The notes beneath the pieces are model-generated. The model was given only the letters and a program-made list of their open reading frames with translations. It was not told where the DNA came from and ran no database searches. The position numbers and the translations under genes were made by a program. DNA of 64,000 bases from Halorubrum sp. 48-1-W (GTDB lineage: Archaea; Halobacteriota; Halobacteria; Halobacteriales; Haloferacaceae), in contig NZ_QMIM01000003.1 in the NCBI RefSeq assembly GCF_003287355.1, positions 140,460 to 204,459 on the forward strand, written 5' to 3'. Shown here piece after piece: positions 44,560 to 55,954 of this stretch. Each line of letters starts with the position of its first letter. The first letter of the stretch is position 1.

Positions 44560-46782
44560 GTAATCGCGTTCGAGCACACGACCGTCTGCCAGCGGGAGTT
44601 CCTCGTTTTTCACCGGCTCTCGCCGTTCGATCCGTTCGGTAACCCCTTTGATAAATCCCTCAGGATCGGCGAACAGGTCCTTGAGTTCTTCAGCCGTCGC
44701 GGCGCAGTCACGCCCAGTGAGTTCATCACCGCCGATCGGTCTGCCAAACGTCTCTCCCAACAGGTCATTTGCCATGAGTATGTCGCGTTCAGCATCTTCG
44801 ACGAGCACGCCCATCGGCAGGTTTTCGACTATCGTTCGGAGGATGGTGTTTGTCCGACCAAGCTCCTGTTCCCGTTCTTTGCGCTCGGTGATGTCGACGA
44901 GGTATCCCAACCGATGGGTAATCTCACCGTCCTTCCGGATGTTTTTAGTGTGATCGAGTACCCATCGAACGGTTCCGTCAGGGGTAACAATCCGATACGG
45001 TTCGTGACTGAACTGGTCGGTCTCCCCGTCGCTGTGTTCGGCGACTTCCTCAAGTACCCGCTCGCGGTCCTGGTCGTGGATGACGTCCGCGTAGGCTACG
45101 GCTCCCGACTGGAACTGTTCGGTCGTGTATCCGAGTACGTCCTCGACGTTCTCCGAGACGTGCTCGACAGGCCATCCCTCCGCTTCTCGCCACTTGAAGA
45201 CGACTGCGGGCCCTTGCGTGAACATATCCCGCTCATCTTTCAGCTGTTGTTCGTACGTCTTGCGGTCGTCGATATCGAGGTGGATGCCGACGGCCCGAGC
45301 CGGCTCGCCGTCTTCGCCTCGTTCGACGACCTGCCCGATGTCTCGGATCCACACGTAGTCGCCGTCGGCAGTCTGCATTCGATGCTCCGTGTCGTAGTAC
45401 TCGGCCGCGCCTGCGATGTGTCTCTCAAGGGCCTCCTTGACGCCGTCGAGGTCGTCGGGATGTACGCGTGTTTCCCATGCCTCAAGACGCGGCTCAATCT
45501 CGTCGAGAGAGTAACCGAGCATTTCAGCCCACTGTTCGTTGAACTCCACCTCATCTGTAGTCATATCCCAGTCCCAAATCCCCAGATTGGCACCCCCGAC
45601 AGCAAGGTCAAGTCGCTCTGTGAGTTTCTGAATTTCGCGCTCCCGCTCTTTACGCTCAGTAATATCAAAAAAGGATGACACCACTCCGATCGGGGTACTA
45701 TCGCTGTCTGTCAGGTGGCTGTTCACCCCTCTGGCGTAGAACGTTGACCCATCTGCCCGGACGGCTTCGAGTTCGCCTTCCCAGCGTCCCTGTTCTTTGA
45801 CCGTCTCCAGCACAGACCGTGCCTGCTCAGGCTCCTCCCACAGATCTATCGCTGAACGTCCGATCACATCGTCTTCATCATCGTACCCCCACATGTCGAG
45901 AAATGCAGGGTTCACATCCGTTAATTCGCCGTCAAGATCTACTTGTGCAATCCCGCTGAGGGCTGATTCATACGCATACTGGTACTGCTGGAGCATAGTC
46001 TCACGCTCTTTACGCTCGGTGATATCCATCGAGACACCGAGCACAGCGTCACCGTCTGTCTCAACCGGGTCGTAGGGGATCTTCGTCGTTTCTAAGAGCC
46101 GTGTCTCACCGTCTGCGGTCGTCAGCGACTCCTCGGGAATGTACTTGGGCTCGCCGGATTCGATGACGGCCTGATCATCGGCACGGAACTGTTCGATTTC
46201 CGCCTCGGAGTCGGCGAAGTCGACATCTGTGGCTCCTTCGAGGTCGCTGACGGTGGTCCCGTACGCGTCGGCAGTGGCCTCGTTTGCCAGCAGGAACTCG
46301 CCGCCCTCGTCTTTGACGAAGACGAGCTGTGGAAGCAAATCGATGATCTGGCGCAAGCGATCGCGCGTCGCCTGGGCACGCTCCCGTTGGCGGTATCTCT
46401 CGACAGCGTTGCGAACTTTATTCGCGAGGACAGTATACTGGCTCGTCCCGGGTTCTTTTTGTAGGTAATCCGTCACACCAGCAGCGATTGCGTCGCTCGC
46501 AACCGCTTCGCTCCCTTTGCCGGTATACAATATAAACGGCAGGTCGGGATGCTTCTCGCGTATGGTTTCGAGGAACTCAATGCCGTTCTGGCCGGGCATC
46601 TCGTAGTCGCTCACGATACAGTCGAAGCTATCTGTGGCAAGTCGATCTCGTCCCTCACTGGCATTCATTGCCGTCTCGACGGTGAACTGAGCCTCGTGTT
46701 CTGAGAGCATCTCGGCCGTCAGATCCGCGAAGGCGGGATCATCATCAATGTGAAGAACTGAGATCACAGACGCCTCAGTCAT
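44560..46782 (-). pseudogene. Sensor kinase, N-terminal part (REC-PAS, split by tnpB element)
   Basis: 741 codons up to the insertion point. A receiver domain comes first (SVLHIDDDPAFADLTAEML, phospho-Asp in CIVSDYEMPG near residue 55, Lys in DYLQKEPG), followed by four full PAS domains and most of a fifth (LPMGVLVEDAERDILMANDL to GRVLERDY). Past the insertion the frame runs 13 more codons into the element and stops at 44518-44520. The unbroken gene would encode 1383 residues: REC, eight PAS and a histidine kinase. ATG 46782 is preferred over TTG 46797 because it begins the domain and lies about 30-40 nt behind a TATA-like box. The truncated product could still act as a free receiver-PAS protein. 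Confidence 0.88.
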
Positions 46783-46810
46783 ATGTACGTCAGCCAACGC
46801 TAGCGTGCAG

Positions 46811-46824
46811 TATAGTATTTATTA
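46811..46824 (-). promoter_or_regulatory. TATA-like box of the split kinase gene
   Basis: On the minus strand AATAAATACTATAC stands 29-42 nt before ATG 46782, spacing right for a leaderless transcript. Confidence 0.45.
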
Positions 46825-46926
46825 CCTAATTTTCACGTGAGATTCTGGGCCAATCTACTTTCATCAATTATGTGCCAGAGCGGCCTCGTTGAAATAATCT
46901 AGCACTGACAAGTTCGGTACTTGTAC

Positions 46927-47441
46927 GCGGAACAGGCACAATACCACGCCGTGAACGGCGTGGATACGCGCCGTCACTCCGGGCAACAGAGAACCGTTCA
47001 AACGGCTGCCTTGAGTTTCCCACAGAGACGTTTAAGTGACAGGCCGTCTTAAGTTGAGGGAGGAATCGGTCGGAACGGAGCGGATTCCGAACCGTCCTTC
47101 GGAGGCGGCCTGTCCGCCCACGTAATGAGGCAGTATCCCAAAAGGCAGTCGGTGAACGCGCATTCTTGAAGGGTGTGCCGACGTGCCGACTGCTCGAAGC
47201 GGATCAAAAGGTAACCCCGACTTCGCTGACGCCTGCTGGCGTCCCGTGGCAAAAACAACACTGGGACGCCATACACGGTCAAGGATAGGGGTACCGGCCA
47301 CTCGGCATGGCCAGCAGTCCACCAGTCCGATGCTGTGGGACTACCTGCGCCCGAAAGGGCTGGTAGTCCGGTGATTGGACTGCAAACCTGAAACTCCCAC
47401 CGCTCGGGATTCCTCCGCGTTCACGCGGAGGAGGATGTCAA
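46927..47441 (+). mobile_element. Internally deleted IS200/IS605-type element
   Basis: The 515-bp segment has the same end structure as the intact element at 43065: a hairpin 17 bases in from the left end (CCACGCCGTGAACGGCGTGG, 46944-46963) and a right-end hairpin (CCTCCGCGTTCACGCGGAGG, 47412-47431) followed by AGGATGTCAA. The last TCAA is at 47438-47441 and the base before the left end is the C of GTAC. Only a short coding-like tail remains (GNPDFADACWRPVAKTTLG, 47209-47265), with no tnpB core. It is a non-autonomous derivative or a guide-RNA-only element, in the opposite orientation to the intact copy. Confidence 0.6.
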
Positions 47442-47947
47442 TCAGGAAAATAAAAATCCGACTTCGGGTTTTTGACCGGCGAGGCATTTTGGAGTTTGGC
47501 AATTTTCGCAGGGCTGCGATCCCGAACGATGACAACATCGTAGGCATCATCTGCAGCAACAGTTGGCCCTACGCTCCCCACCGCTGAAACGATATGACCG
47601 GCATTCTCACTACCGAGGAAGACCATTGAGGCGTCCTCTTCTCGTGCCACTTTTCGCAGACGTTTCGCTACAGAACCAGATGGTGCATAGCGGCCTACAA
47701 CTTTATGTCGGAAATCGGCACTTGGACATAGGTCTGTTACTTGTATATGCAATTCTGATACAATCGAGTCCAGATCAAACTCTTCGTCCTGTCCAATCCA
47801 GCCGTGTTCTCTGGCATAATCGGTGTTTCCATTTTTAATTATACTGACAGCCAGCACGTCTTCATCAAATACGTTCCCGAACTCAGTTGCGCGGACAAGT
47901 GCTGCTTCAGCGAGGAGAGATCCATCGAACGGAACGACTAGTGTCAT
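47438..47947 (-). CDS. Universal stress protein-like, C-terminus altered by insertion
   Basis: 169-residue Usp-like protein: MTLVVPFDGSLLAEAALVRA with the first-strand Asp, VLAVSIIKNG as strand two, and VFLGSENAGHIVSAVGSVGP then VVIVRDRSPAK. Its stop TGA (47438-47440) is made by the terminal TCAA of the adjacent element. If the element is removed in silico the frame reads Glu in place of the last Asp and continues as Y-K-Y-R-T-C-Q-C to a TAG. The extra ~30 residues after the Usp core are unusual. AGGAG lies 12 bases before the ATG. Confidence 0.85.
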   Translation of the reverse strand: MTLVVPFDGSLLAEAALVRATEFGNVFDEDVLAVSIIKNGNTDYAREHGWIGQDEEFDLDSIVSELHIQVTDLCPSADFRHKVVGRYAPSGSVAKRLRKVAREEDASMVFLGSENAGHIVSAVGSVGPTVAADDAYDVVIVRDRSPAKIAKLQNASPVKNPKSDFYFPD

Positions 47948-48026
47948 ATCTTGACTTTCTCCTACGTTATAGATAACTTTTCAGGGTCTTGTACAGCAAG
48001 TTAGGATAAAAGGTGTATATTTCCAT

Positions 48027-49484
48027 CTATTGGTCCGCTTTCGGAACTGTGACGCTGAAAACCGCCCCGGCAGGCTCGTTGTCATCTATCTCAATTACCC
48101 CGCCGTAAGATTCTACGAGCGTCTTGACCAGATACAAGCCGAGCCCGGTGCCGGAGCTGTCGAGGCCCGTTTCCCCCTTCCCAAAGATGGTCTCCTTCTC
48201 TGTATCCGGGATTCCCGGTCCGTTATCCGCAATCTGAACCAGGACAGAGTCTGTCCGTTCACGTGCCGAGATATCCACTTCCGGGACCTCCTTGTCATTG
48301 TGCTGGATCGCGTTCTTCAGAAGATTGCGGAAGACCGCCTCAAGCATATCGTTTGCCTGAACCGGTGTCTCCGGCGCGGCAGCAGTAGGCGTGACCACGG
48401 CGTCCGGGTAGGTATTCTGTACTTCTTCGACTGCGCTGGAAAGCGAAGGGCCAAGAGGAGTCGGAGCGATATTTTCAGTATCTGAGAGCATCACTTTCGC
48501 CATTTGTCGAGCAGTCATCGTAATCTCGACAGCGTGTTCTGCGTTTTCTAAGACAATATCTAGGTGTTCTCGAATAGAGTCGGACCCCGATTGGTCGGCA
48601 GCCAACTCTGCATATGCCATTATCAACTGTATGTCGTTGCGGATGTCGTGGCGAAGCACCTGATTCAGGATTTCGAGATTATCTCGTTGTTCCCGTATCT
48701 GTCGCTCGTACGCTTTCCGGTCAGAGATGTTCCGGACTAATGCGTGCAAACGTGGTTCGCCACGATGATCAAATAGGCTGAGCTTGACTTCTGCGGGGAA
48801 CTCAGTCCCGTCGGGGCGTCGATGTACCCACTCGAACAAGGCGGTTCCTGTCTCGAAAGCGGTCTCGATGTGCTCTTTGGCTGCTTCCTCCGAGTCTCTC
48901 CCGTCCGGTTGCGTTGGCGGTGCTAGGTCCCACGGGGTATATTCAGCAAACGTATCTATGGACTCAATGCGGAATAGGTCCAAGGTCTGTTCATTGCAAT
49001 CAAAGAATCCCTGCCTGTCCAGTAACATAAGAGCGTCCTGGGTGCTCTCGAAGAGGTTCCGGTATTTGGCCTCGCTTTCTGTGAGTTCGCGTTCTCGTTC
49101 TTTCCGCTCGGTGATGTCTCTGACGAGGGAGTGCAGGACTGGCCGGCCGTCGTCTTCAAACCGGGTCAACTTCACCTCCGCTGGAAATGTTGTCCCGCCT
49201 ACGGTCTGATGGGTGTATTCGAAGAATGCGCCGCCCTGCTGAAATGCCGTCTCGATGTGTGTCTGTGCGACCTCTTTCGAGTTGGCGCCATCAGGTTGGG
49301 TTTTCGGTGCAAGGTCCCACGGTGCATACGTGAGGGCCTCTTCCTTTGAAGTGAGGCCGAAGAGTTCGACTGCGCGTGTATTGCAGTCAAAATACCCGTC
49401 ACGGTCGAACAACAACAGCGCATCACGACTGTTCTCAAACAGAGCACGATACCTCGATTGATTGGGTTTGTCATTACTGCTCAT
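48027..49484 (-). CDS. Two-PAS histidine kinase
   Basis: 485-residue soluble sensor kinase. PAS1 (about 8-125) and PAS2 (about 130-250) are close repeats of each other: both have ALLLFDRDGYFDCNTRAVEL-like openings and YTPWDLAP-x-TQPDG. The H-box LNQVLRHDIRNDIQ places the phospho-His at 279. The ATPase shows NLLKNAIQHN, DNGPGIPD, FGKGETGLD and GTGLGLYLVKTL. ATG 49484 (MSSNDKPNQ) is the start; upstream codons in the same frame overlap a zinc micro-protein in another frame. There is no membrane segment, so it senses an intracellular signal. Confidence 0.9.
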   Translation of the reverse strand: MSSNDKPNQSRYRALFENSRDALLLFDRDGYFDCNTRAVELFGLTSKEEALTYAPWDLAPKTQPDGANSKEVAQTHIETAFQQGGAFFEYTHQTVGGTTFPAEVKLTRFEDDGRPVLHSLVRDITERKERERELTESEAKYRNLFESTQDALMLLDRQGFFDCNEQTLDLFRIESIDTFAEYTPWDLAPPTQPDGRDSEEAAKEHIETAFETGTALFEWVHRRPDGTEFPAEVKLSLFDHRGEPRLHALVRNISDRKAYERQIREQRDNLEILNQVLRHDIRNDIQLIMAYAELAADQSGSDSIREHLDIVLENAEHAVEITMTARQMAKVMLSDTENIAPTPLGPSLSSAVEEVQNTYPDAVVTPTAAAPETPVQANDMLEAVFRNLLKNAIQHNDKEVPEVDISARERTDSVLVQIADNGPGIPDTEKETIFGKGETGLDSSGTGLGLYLVKTLVESYGGVIEIDDNEPAGAVFSVTVPKADQ

Positions 49485-49614
49485 ATACGATCTTGATGAG
49501 TGGTAATCGTAGTCGTGGTATACGCAATAAACGAAGGTACATTCTAATAATTGTATGGTTCGGCCTGTCCACAGGCGTGCAATACGAGCCAATAGGGCTT
49601 GATAGAGAGAATCC

Positions 49615-49764
49615 CTATATATGGTCCGTTCGCTGTCGTATTTCTTTTCCAATACCAGCATTGGGCGAGCAGGACGGGCACGCAAGAACGACACCGTCCT
49701 TGTCACCGAACACTCGTACGAACTGAGCGGAAATATGCCCGCCACAGGTAGCGCAATCAGGCAT
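49615..49764 (-). CDS. Small zinc micro-protein (DUF7563-like)
   Basis: 49-residue protein: MPDCATCGGHISAQFVRVFG, then CPSCSPNAGIG and a basic tail. Two CxxC halves about 22 residues apart and the A-Q-F-V-R-V-F-G text fit a widespread haloarchaeal micro-protein family (DUF7563-like, from memory). ATG 49764 lies five bases after the porB stop, so it is translated from the same operon. Role unknown. Confidence 0.66.
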   Translation of the reverse strand: MPDCATCGGHISAQFVRVFGDKDGVVLACPSCSPNAGIGKEIRQRTDHI

Positions 49765-49769
49765 AGGTA

Positions 49770-50633
49770 TCAGTAGAACTCCCGAACGAGATCCGTTGCA
49801 TTGTCCGGCGCTCCGTCAGGTATGACTGTCATATTGTCTGAGAGCCCTTCACGCTCTTCGTAGGTAACCGAGTGCTCGTCTTGATAAAGTACACCCTGGT
49901 ACTCTTTGTCTCCATCCATAATGGCGTCCGTGGCGTCGTCGTAGTCCGTCGAATCGTGGTCAGTCTCGGCGAGATCGACAATCGTGTCTCGGAAGTAGTC
50001 GTAGGTATCGACGTCGTTGAACGTCACACAGGGGCTGTAGACGTTGACGAAGCCGAACCCGTCGTGTTCGACGGCTTTCTGAACGATCTCGGTGTGCCGC
50101 TGGCTATCTGAACTGAACGACTGCGCAATGAACGTCCCGCCGGCAGCTAGCGCGAGCGCGAGTGGGTTGACCGGCGGCTGTTTCGGCCCCTTGGGCGTCG
50201 TCGAGGTTTCGAAGTCATCACGCGAGGTTGGCGAGGCTTGTCCCTTCGTGAGGCCGTAGATGCGGTTGTCCATCACGATATATGTTATGTCGACGTTGCG
50301 GCGGACGGCGTGGACGAAGTGGCCCGCACCGATCGAGTAGCCATCTCCGTCGCCGCCGGCGACCATCACTTCGAGGTTCGGATTCGCCAGCTTCGCCCCG
50401 ATACCCACTGGGAGTGCGCGGCCGTGAACACCGTGGAGCGCGTAGCTGTGCATGTAGGTCCCGATCTTCCCGGAACAGCCGATACCGGCGACAACGAACG
50501 TGTTGTCCGGATCGTTCCCGGTGTTCGCCAGCGCTTTCATCATCCCGTTCATTGTCCCGAAATCACCGCAGCCGGGACACCATGTGGGTTGCTTGTCGGA
50601 TTTGAAGTCGGTGAATCTGATGTCGGTGCTCAT
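49770..50633 (-). CDS. porB: 2-oxoacid:ferredoxin oxidoreductase beta subunit
   Basis: 287-residue TPP-binding subunit of pyruvate/2-oxoacid:ferredoxin oxidoreductase. WCPGCGDFG near the N-terminus supplies cluster or cofactor contacts, GGDGDGYSIGAGH and MDNRIYGLTKGQASPT are the TPP/Mg site (GDGD...DN-Y-GLTKGQ), and the end ALVREFY-like tail is complete. Haloarchaeal PorB works with a ~600-residue PorA alpha/gamma fusion encoded beside it, but no porA is present here. ATG 50633 (MSTDIRFTDF) is preferred; the frame also opens at 50672. It sits in an operon with a ferredoxin, its natural electron acceptor. Confidence 0.91.
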   Translation of the reverse strand: MSTDIRFTDFKSDKQPTWCPGCGDFGTMNGMMKALANTGNDPDNTFVVAGIGCSGKIGTYMHSYALHGVHGRALPVGIGAKLANPNLEVMVAGGDGDGYSIGAGHFVHAVRRNVDITYIVMDNRIYGLTKGQASPTSRDDFETSTTPKGPKQPPVNPLALALAAGGTFIAQSFSSDSQRHTEIVQKAVEHDGFGFVNVYSPCVTFNDVDTYDYFRDTIVDLAETDHDSTDYDDATDAIMDGDKEYQGVLYQDEHSVTYEEREGLSDNMTVIPDGAPDNATDLVREFY

Positions 50634-50723
50634 CGTCTTACTGTCCCCCTCTGGCCGTACGCCAGAGTTCATCCTTCGAGCCGATGCTCGCTGATGTCGG
50701 TCGTTGCGTAATCTGGCTTGGTA

Positions 50724-51113
50724 TCATGCTTTCGAGTTCGTGATTGTCGCAATCTCGATGTCTGTTATTCCCTGTGCTTCGATTTTGGCCCTCACTGCCG
50801 GTGGGAGCGTTTCCAGTGTCTTGTCAATCTGTGGGTTAATCGACACGCCGTCAACTTTGATCGCAACTAATTTGCCACGGCGACCGTGTGCAGCGACTTC
50901 GAATTCGAACGGTCGGTCACGTTCATCGACGCTGTGGACCCAGACTTTCGCGAGCCCGTTTGCACTCTCCCAGTGAACGCTGTTGACGACGGTGAGACAG
51001 CCAGCCGGCGGGACGCACGACGATCCACACGCCGGGCACTGAGCGGGATGTGGACTCTCACCGAGATAGGTATACTCTGTCCCGCACCGGTAGCACTGGA
51101 GTGGTAGGGTCAT
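50724..51113 (-). CDS. Zinc-ribbon hypothetical protein
   Basis: 129-residue protein. The N-terminal ribbon CYRCGTEYTYLG then CPACGSSCVPPAGC binds zinc or a cluster. The middle is a beta-rich domain (VWVHSVDERDRPFEFEVAAH, GRRGKLVAIKVDG), and the C-terminus is PPAVRAKIEAQGITDIEI. I do not recognise the family. ATG 51113 is chosen over an upstream TTG. It lies 21 bases after the ferredoxin gene and before porB in the same minus-strand operon, so a role in cluster or electron-transfer protein maturation is possible. Confidence 0.7.
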   Translation of the reverse strand: MTLPLQCYRCGTEYTYLGESPHPAQCPACGSSCVPPAGCLTVVNSVHWESANGLAKVWVHSVDERDRPFEFEVAAHGRRGKLVAIKVDGVSINPQIDKTLETLPPAVRAKIEAQGITDIEIATITNSKA

Positions 51114-51134
51114 AAGCGAGTCCTCAATCACCCC

Positions 51135-52935
<1,801 letters not shown>

Positions 52936-53073
52936 CAATCGAGGTTTGTAGTATGAGAGAATAAAGCTAGGGTACTCAAACTACAATTTGTAACTAAAAT
53001 AGGTTTCTTTCACAGTTTATAGGAACTATTGGTAGTCACAAAAGTTTACTGTTGATGAGATGAAAGGGGAGAT

Positions 53074-54036
53074 ATGACCAACCAGACTCGCGAGACGACT
53101 GCCCCACCCGCAGAGTCAAAAACAGAGCAAGCACAGGAGCAGCGATGTCCCGAGTGTGGCGAGGACGTACTCGCAGAGAGTGATACGTCCGAGAAGGTGT
53201 GTACTGCCTGCGGATTGGTCCTTGATGAGCAACGTATCGACCGCGGTCCGGAGTGGCGAGCCTTCGATTCGGCTGAAAAGGCAGCGAAATCACGCGTTGG
53301 CGCGCCGACGACACAATTGATGCACGACAAAGGGCTTTCGACCAATATTGGCTGGCAGAACAAAGACACATACGGAAATCCAGTGTCGCCACGAAAGCGC
53401 CAGCGACTCCAGCGACTACGGACGTGGAACGAACGCTTCCGTACACGGGATTCGAAAGAGCGCAACCTCAAGCAGGCACTCGGCGAGATCGAGCGGATGG
53501 CCTCTGCGTTGGGGGTACACAAGCCGACACGCGAGACTGCAAGCGTGATGTATCGGCGCGCGTTAGAGGAAGGTCTCTTGCCAGGGCGCTCGATCGAGGG
53601 GGTTGCAACCGCGGCTCTGTATGCCGCGACACGGCTCGATGGCGTTGCGCGGACGGTCGACGAAATCGCTGTCGTCAGCCGTGTCGACTCGCTGGAGATC
53701 AAACGCACCTACAGATACGTCGTTCGGGAACTCGACGTGCAGATTCCGCCGACGGATCCAATAGAATACGTCGGGCGTATCGTCTCCGAACTGGACTGTA
53801 GCGATGACACGACGCGACAAGCCCGCCAACTGGTCGAAGCGGCCACAGCTAACGGCGTCCACAGCGGGAAACACCCGGTTGGTATTGCTGCGAGTGCCGT
53901 CTATGCGGCGGGGAAGCTCTGTGGTGAAAATATCACTCAAGACGACGTGTCCGAGGTTGCTGACGTCAGTAACGTCACTATTCGAAACCGGTATCGTGAG
54001 GTTCTCAACGCCTACGAAGAGCGTCAAAATGGTTGA
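53074..54036 (+). CDS. tfb: Transcription initiation factor TFB
   Basis: 320-residue archaeal TFB, the TFIIB homologue that bridges TATA-bound TBP and RNA polymerase. The N-terminal zinc ribbon is CPEC-x15-CTAC (about 27-50). The B-reader region GPEWRAFDSAEKAAKSRVGA follows. Two cyclin-fold repeats cover about 115-205 and 215-315. Haloarchaea carry several TFB paralogues with different promoter preferences, so this may be a specialised copy. It is divergent from the sufB operon across 138 bases, so the two may share regulatory DNA. Confidence 0.95.
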   Translation: MTNQTRETTAPPAESKTEQAQEQRCPECGEDVLAESDTSEKVCTACGLVLDEQRIDRGPEWRAFDSAEKAAKSRVGAPTTQLMHDKGLSTNIGWQNKDTYGNPVSPRKRQRLQRLRTWNERFRTRDSKERNLKQALGEIERMASALGVHKPTRETASVMYRRALEEGLLPGRSIEGVATAALYAATRLDGVARTVDEIAVVSRVDSLEIKRTYRYVVRELDVQIPPTDPIEYVGRIVSELDCSDDTTRQARQLVEAATANGVHSGKHPVGIAASAVYAAGKLCGENITQDDVSEVADVSNVTIRNRYREVLNAYEERQNG

Positions 54037-54566
54037 AAGTTCTGGAGATGTCCAGTGCTATGTCTACAGGCGGAGCAGGCCGAGTGCCTCGGAGCTTGAC
54101 CCCGAGGCGGTTCACCACTAAGTTGCTACCACGAAGTAGTGGCTACCCTGTGGAAATACCCACTACCAATACGTATGAGACAAGGGTAGCACACCACGGG
54201 TTTTCACACTTCGATTGTCGAAATATGCTGCCCGAAGAGGAAGGCTGTCCCCGCCCCTTCCAACACCAGTTGTTGAGCGCGATGGTCCGAATTTGTGGGG
54301 TTCGGGCAGGAGCGTTTCATCACCATGTGGAGCGAGGACACTTCCTCGGTTAACCACCCACCAACAGGGCGGAAGCTCAAACACCCCATCGGTGGGCACC
54401 CTGCGATTAACGGGACTGATTCTATTCAATTTTACTTTTCAAATCACAGCTCGCGGACACCAAGTCGCCACATATAGGCCGAAACTCCGACTTTTTCTGA
54501 GACGAATTGACGTTGAATACGAGAAGGCGCGACTGACGGTGTGCCAACTCCCGTCGCTTCGGAAGT
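54037..54566 (+). other. Non-coding stretch with hairpins, probable IS debris
   Basis: 530 bases with no convincing gene; short frames on both strands are basic and unlike haloarchaeal proteins. Palindromes occur at 54087-54107 (CCTCGGAGCTTGACCCCGAGG) and around 54113-54142 (ACCACTAAG, then AGTAGTGGCT). Such strong hairpins after a gene resemble ends of tnpB-type elements, so this is probably an old IS remnant; it could also include the tfb terminator. Confidence 0.33.
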
Positions 54567-54875
54567 TTAGGAGAGGGGAATATCAGTCCCGTTATTATTG
54601 TGATTGTTATACCGCTGTTTGAACATGTTGACAGCCCTCTTTTCGATGATTAGTCGTGGATTCGCCGGTTCGTCTACAATTTCACAACTTACTGACTGCA
54701 CCGCATACATATCAATCGCATATGTGACAAACTTGTCCTTAGCTCTATGAAGTGTTGTTAAATTGGTGTGCTTCTGGCTCTCGAACAGTTCGACCGCATC
54801 TCTGAGCACGGCTTCCACAACAGTCTCGAAATCCCGTTGCTGGCGTTCTTGCTCCGAGTTACCGTATTCCGTCAT
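54567..54875 (-). CDS. Hypothetical protein
   Basis: 102-residue protein, acidic at the N-terminus (MTEYGNSEQERQQRDFETVV) and Asn-rich at the C-terminus. The middle is helical (EAVLRDAVELFESQKHTNLT, then RAKDKFVTYAIDMYAVQSVS). No motif or family recognised. The start ATG and helical make-up are plausible, but it lies in a remnant-rich zone, so its status is uncertain. The 213 bases upstream show no clear gene. Confidence 0.52.
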   Translation of the reverse strand: MTEYGNSEQERQQRDFETVVEAVLRDAVELFESQKHTNLTTLHRAKDKFVTYAIDMYAVQSVSCEIVDEPANPRLIIEKRAVNMFKQRYNNHNNNGTDIPLS

Positions 54876-55088
54876 CCTGAAGACAGCCCTCCTTATTCTG
54901 TCTTCTTGGCTGTGAGCAGTCTGTTTGAGCGTACTTAATTATCTCTATTTCGGTTTGCTATAGCTCGCATAAGGAGCGACCAATTCGCCGACCCGTGTGG
55001 AGGCTTCCACAAGTTTGTACACTCCCTGGGCCCGATGCTTGGCACGTAGCCGTGGTGCGACCGGAAAAGACTCCGGCTGCACGACGAG

Positions 55089-55502
55089 TCACTGGAGTTC
55101 GTGGTCTACTTTGTGCGGAGAGTCGGTGGATTCGGTGATGGTCTTCTCGATGTAGATGTGCACGCCATCCGATTGTGTCAGTTCCCAGCCGTTTGCTTCA
55201 AGCGCGTCAAGTTTGTCTGCAAAGTGACGGACGGCATCTGCGTGGGTCTGAATGTCGAGTGGCGGGTCGTTCAACGGGATGGTGTCGTATTTGGTGTAGT
55301 AGTGGATGCGCTTGGTGTAGGTGTGCCCGCTTGTTGTTCCGCAGTGTGGGCAGGTACGATCCTGCTGGGTGAACTGGTCGGAGTCACCACTGTGGCGTGT
55401 TTCCCAGCTTTCGTTGCAGTCGCCGCACGTGAACCATGGTTCGTAACTGATTGAGAACTCTTCACCGTCGTGCTCGATGGTCATCGTTGGAAGAGCCGTC
55501 AT
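55089..55502 (-). CDS. Zinc-ribbon hypothetical protein
   Basis: 137-residue protein. CGDCNESWETRH and CPHCGTTSGH form a zinc ribbon at about 26-57. A helical part follows (THADAVRHFADKLDALEANG), then a beta strand HIYIEKTI. ATG 55502 is used; ATG 55484 (MTIEHDGEE) is an alternative six codons on. Family not recognised; it looks intact and acidic, supporting a real gene. Transposase debris lies upstream. Confidence 0.66.
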   Translation of the reverse strand: MTALPTMTIEHDGEEFSISYEPWFTCGDCNESWETRHSGDSDQFTQQDRTCPHCGTTSGHTYTKRIHYYTKYDTIPLNDPPLDIQTHADAVRHFADKLDALEANGWELTQSDGVHIYIEKTITESTDSPHKVDHELQ

Positions 55503-55681
55503 GGGTGGTGCTTGTCTCGGTTGGTTAGCCTGTGATTTCTTGCGAGGTACGTTTCTCGTATCCTTGTAGATGGAACTGGCGTTTCTCGTGTAGTCGGACA
55601 GCTCTCAATCTCTTTGCTTCGGAATTATGCGTTTCGATCACCTGTGGGACCGGACATCCGTGACTATATTAGATCGAGAAA

Positions 55682-55951
55682 TTACCGGAACAGGGCGGGC
55701 GGGAGGACAGCAGTGCTCCCGACCACCCGACCCGATGCAAGTAGCAGGTTCGTCAACATCCACAGATTGTAGAGTGCTACGGCAAGCAGGAAGTAGAACA
55801 ATCGAACAGAGAACGTCGGTGACGACGTTTTCGGGAGAAACTCGGTTACTTTTCGGTAGGACGTTTCTATTCCCCACCGACGCCGGTAGGCTTCTGCCAG
55901 CGGCTGAGCGAAGTTACGAGTGACTTCGAGGTTTGTGACCAGGCAGAAACG
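55682..55951 (-). pseudogene. C-terminal transposase fragment
   Basis: The minus strand reads LVTNLEVTRNFAQPLAEAYR, then RRWGIETSYRKVTEFLPKTS and FYFLLAVALYNLWMLTNLLL to a stop at 55682. The Y-R-R-R-W-G-I-E block is the C1 region of an IS4-type DDE transposase, holding the last catalytic Glu. The N-terminal two thirds are missing: the fragment begins right at the end of the HTH gene upstream (55955). No start codon belongs to it. Confidence 0.66.
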
Positions 55952-55954
55952 ATA

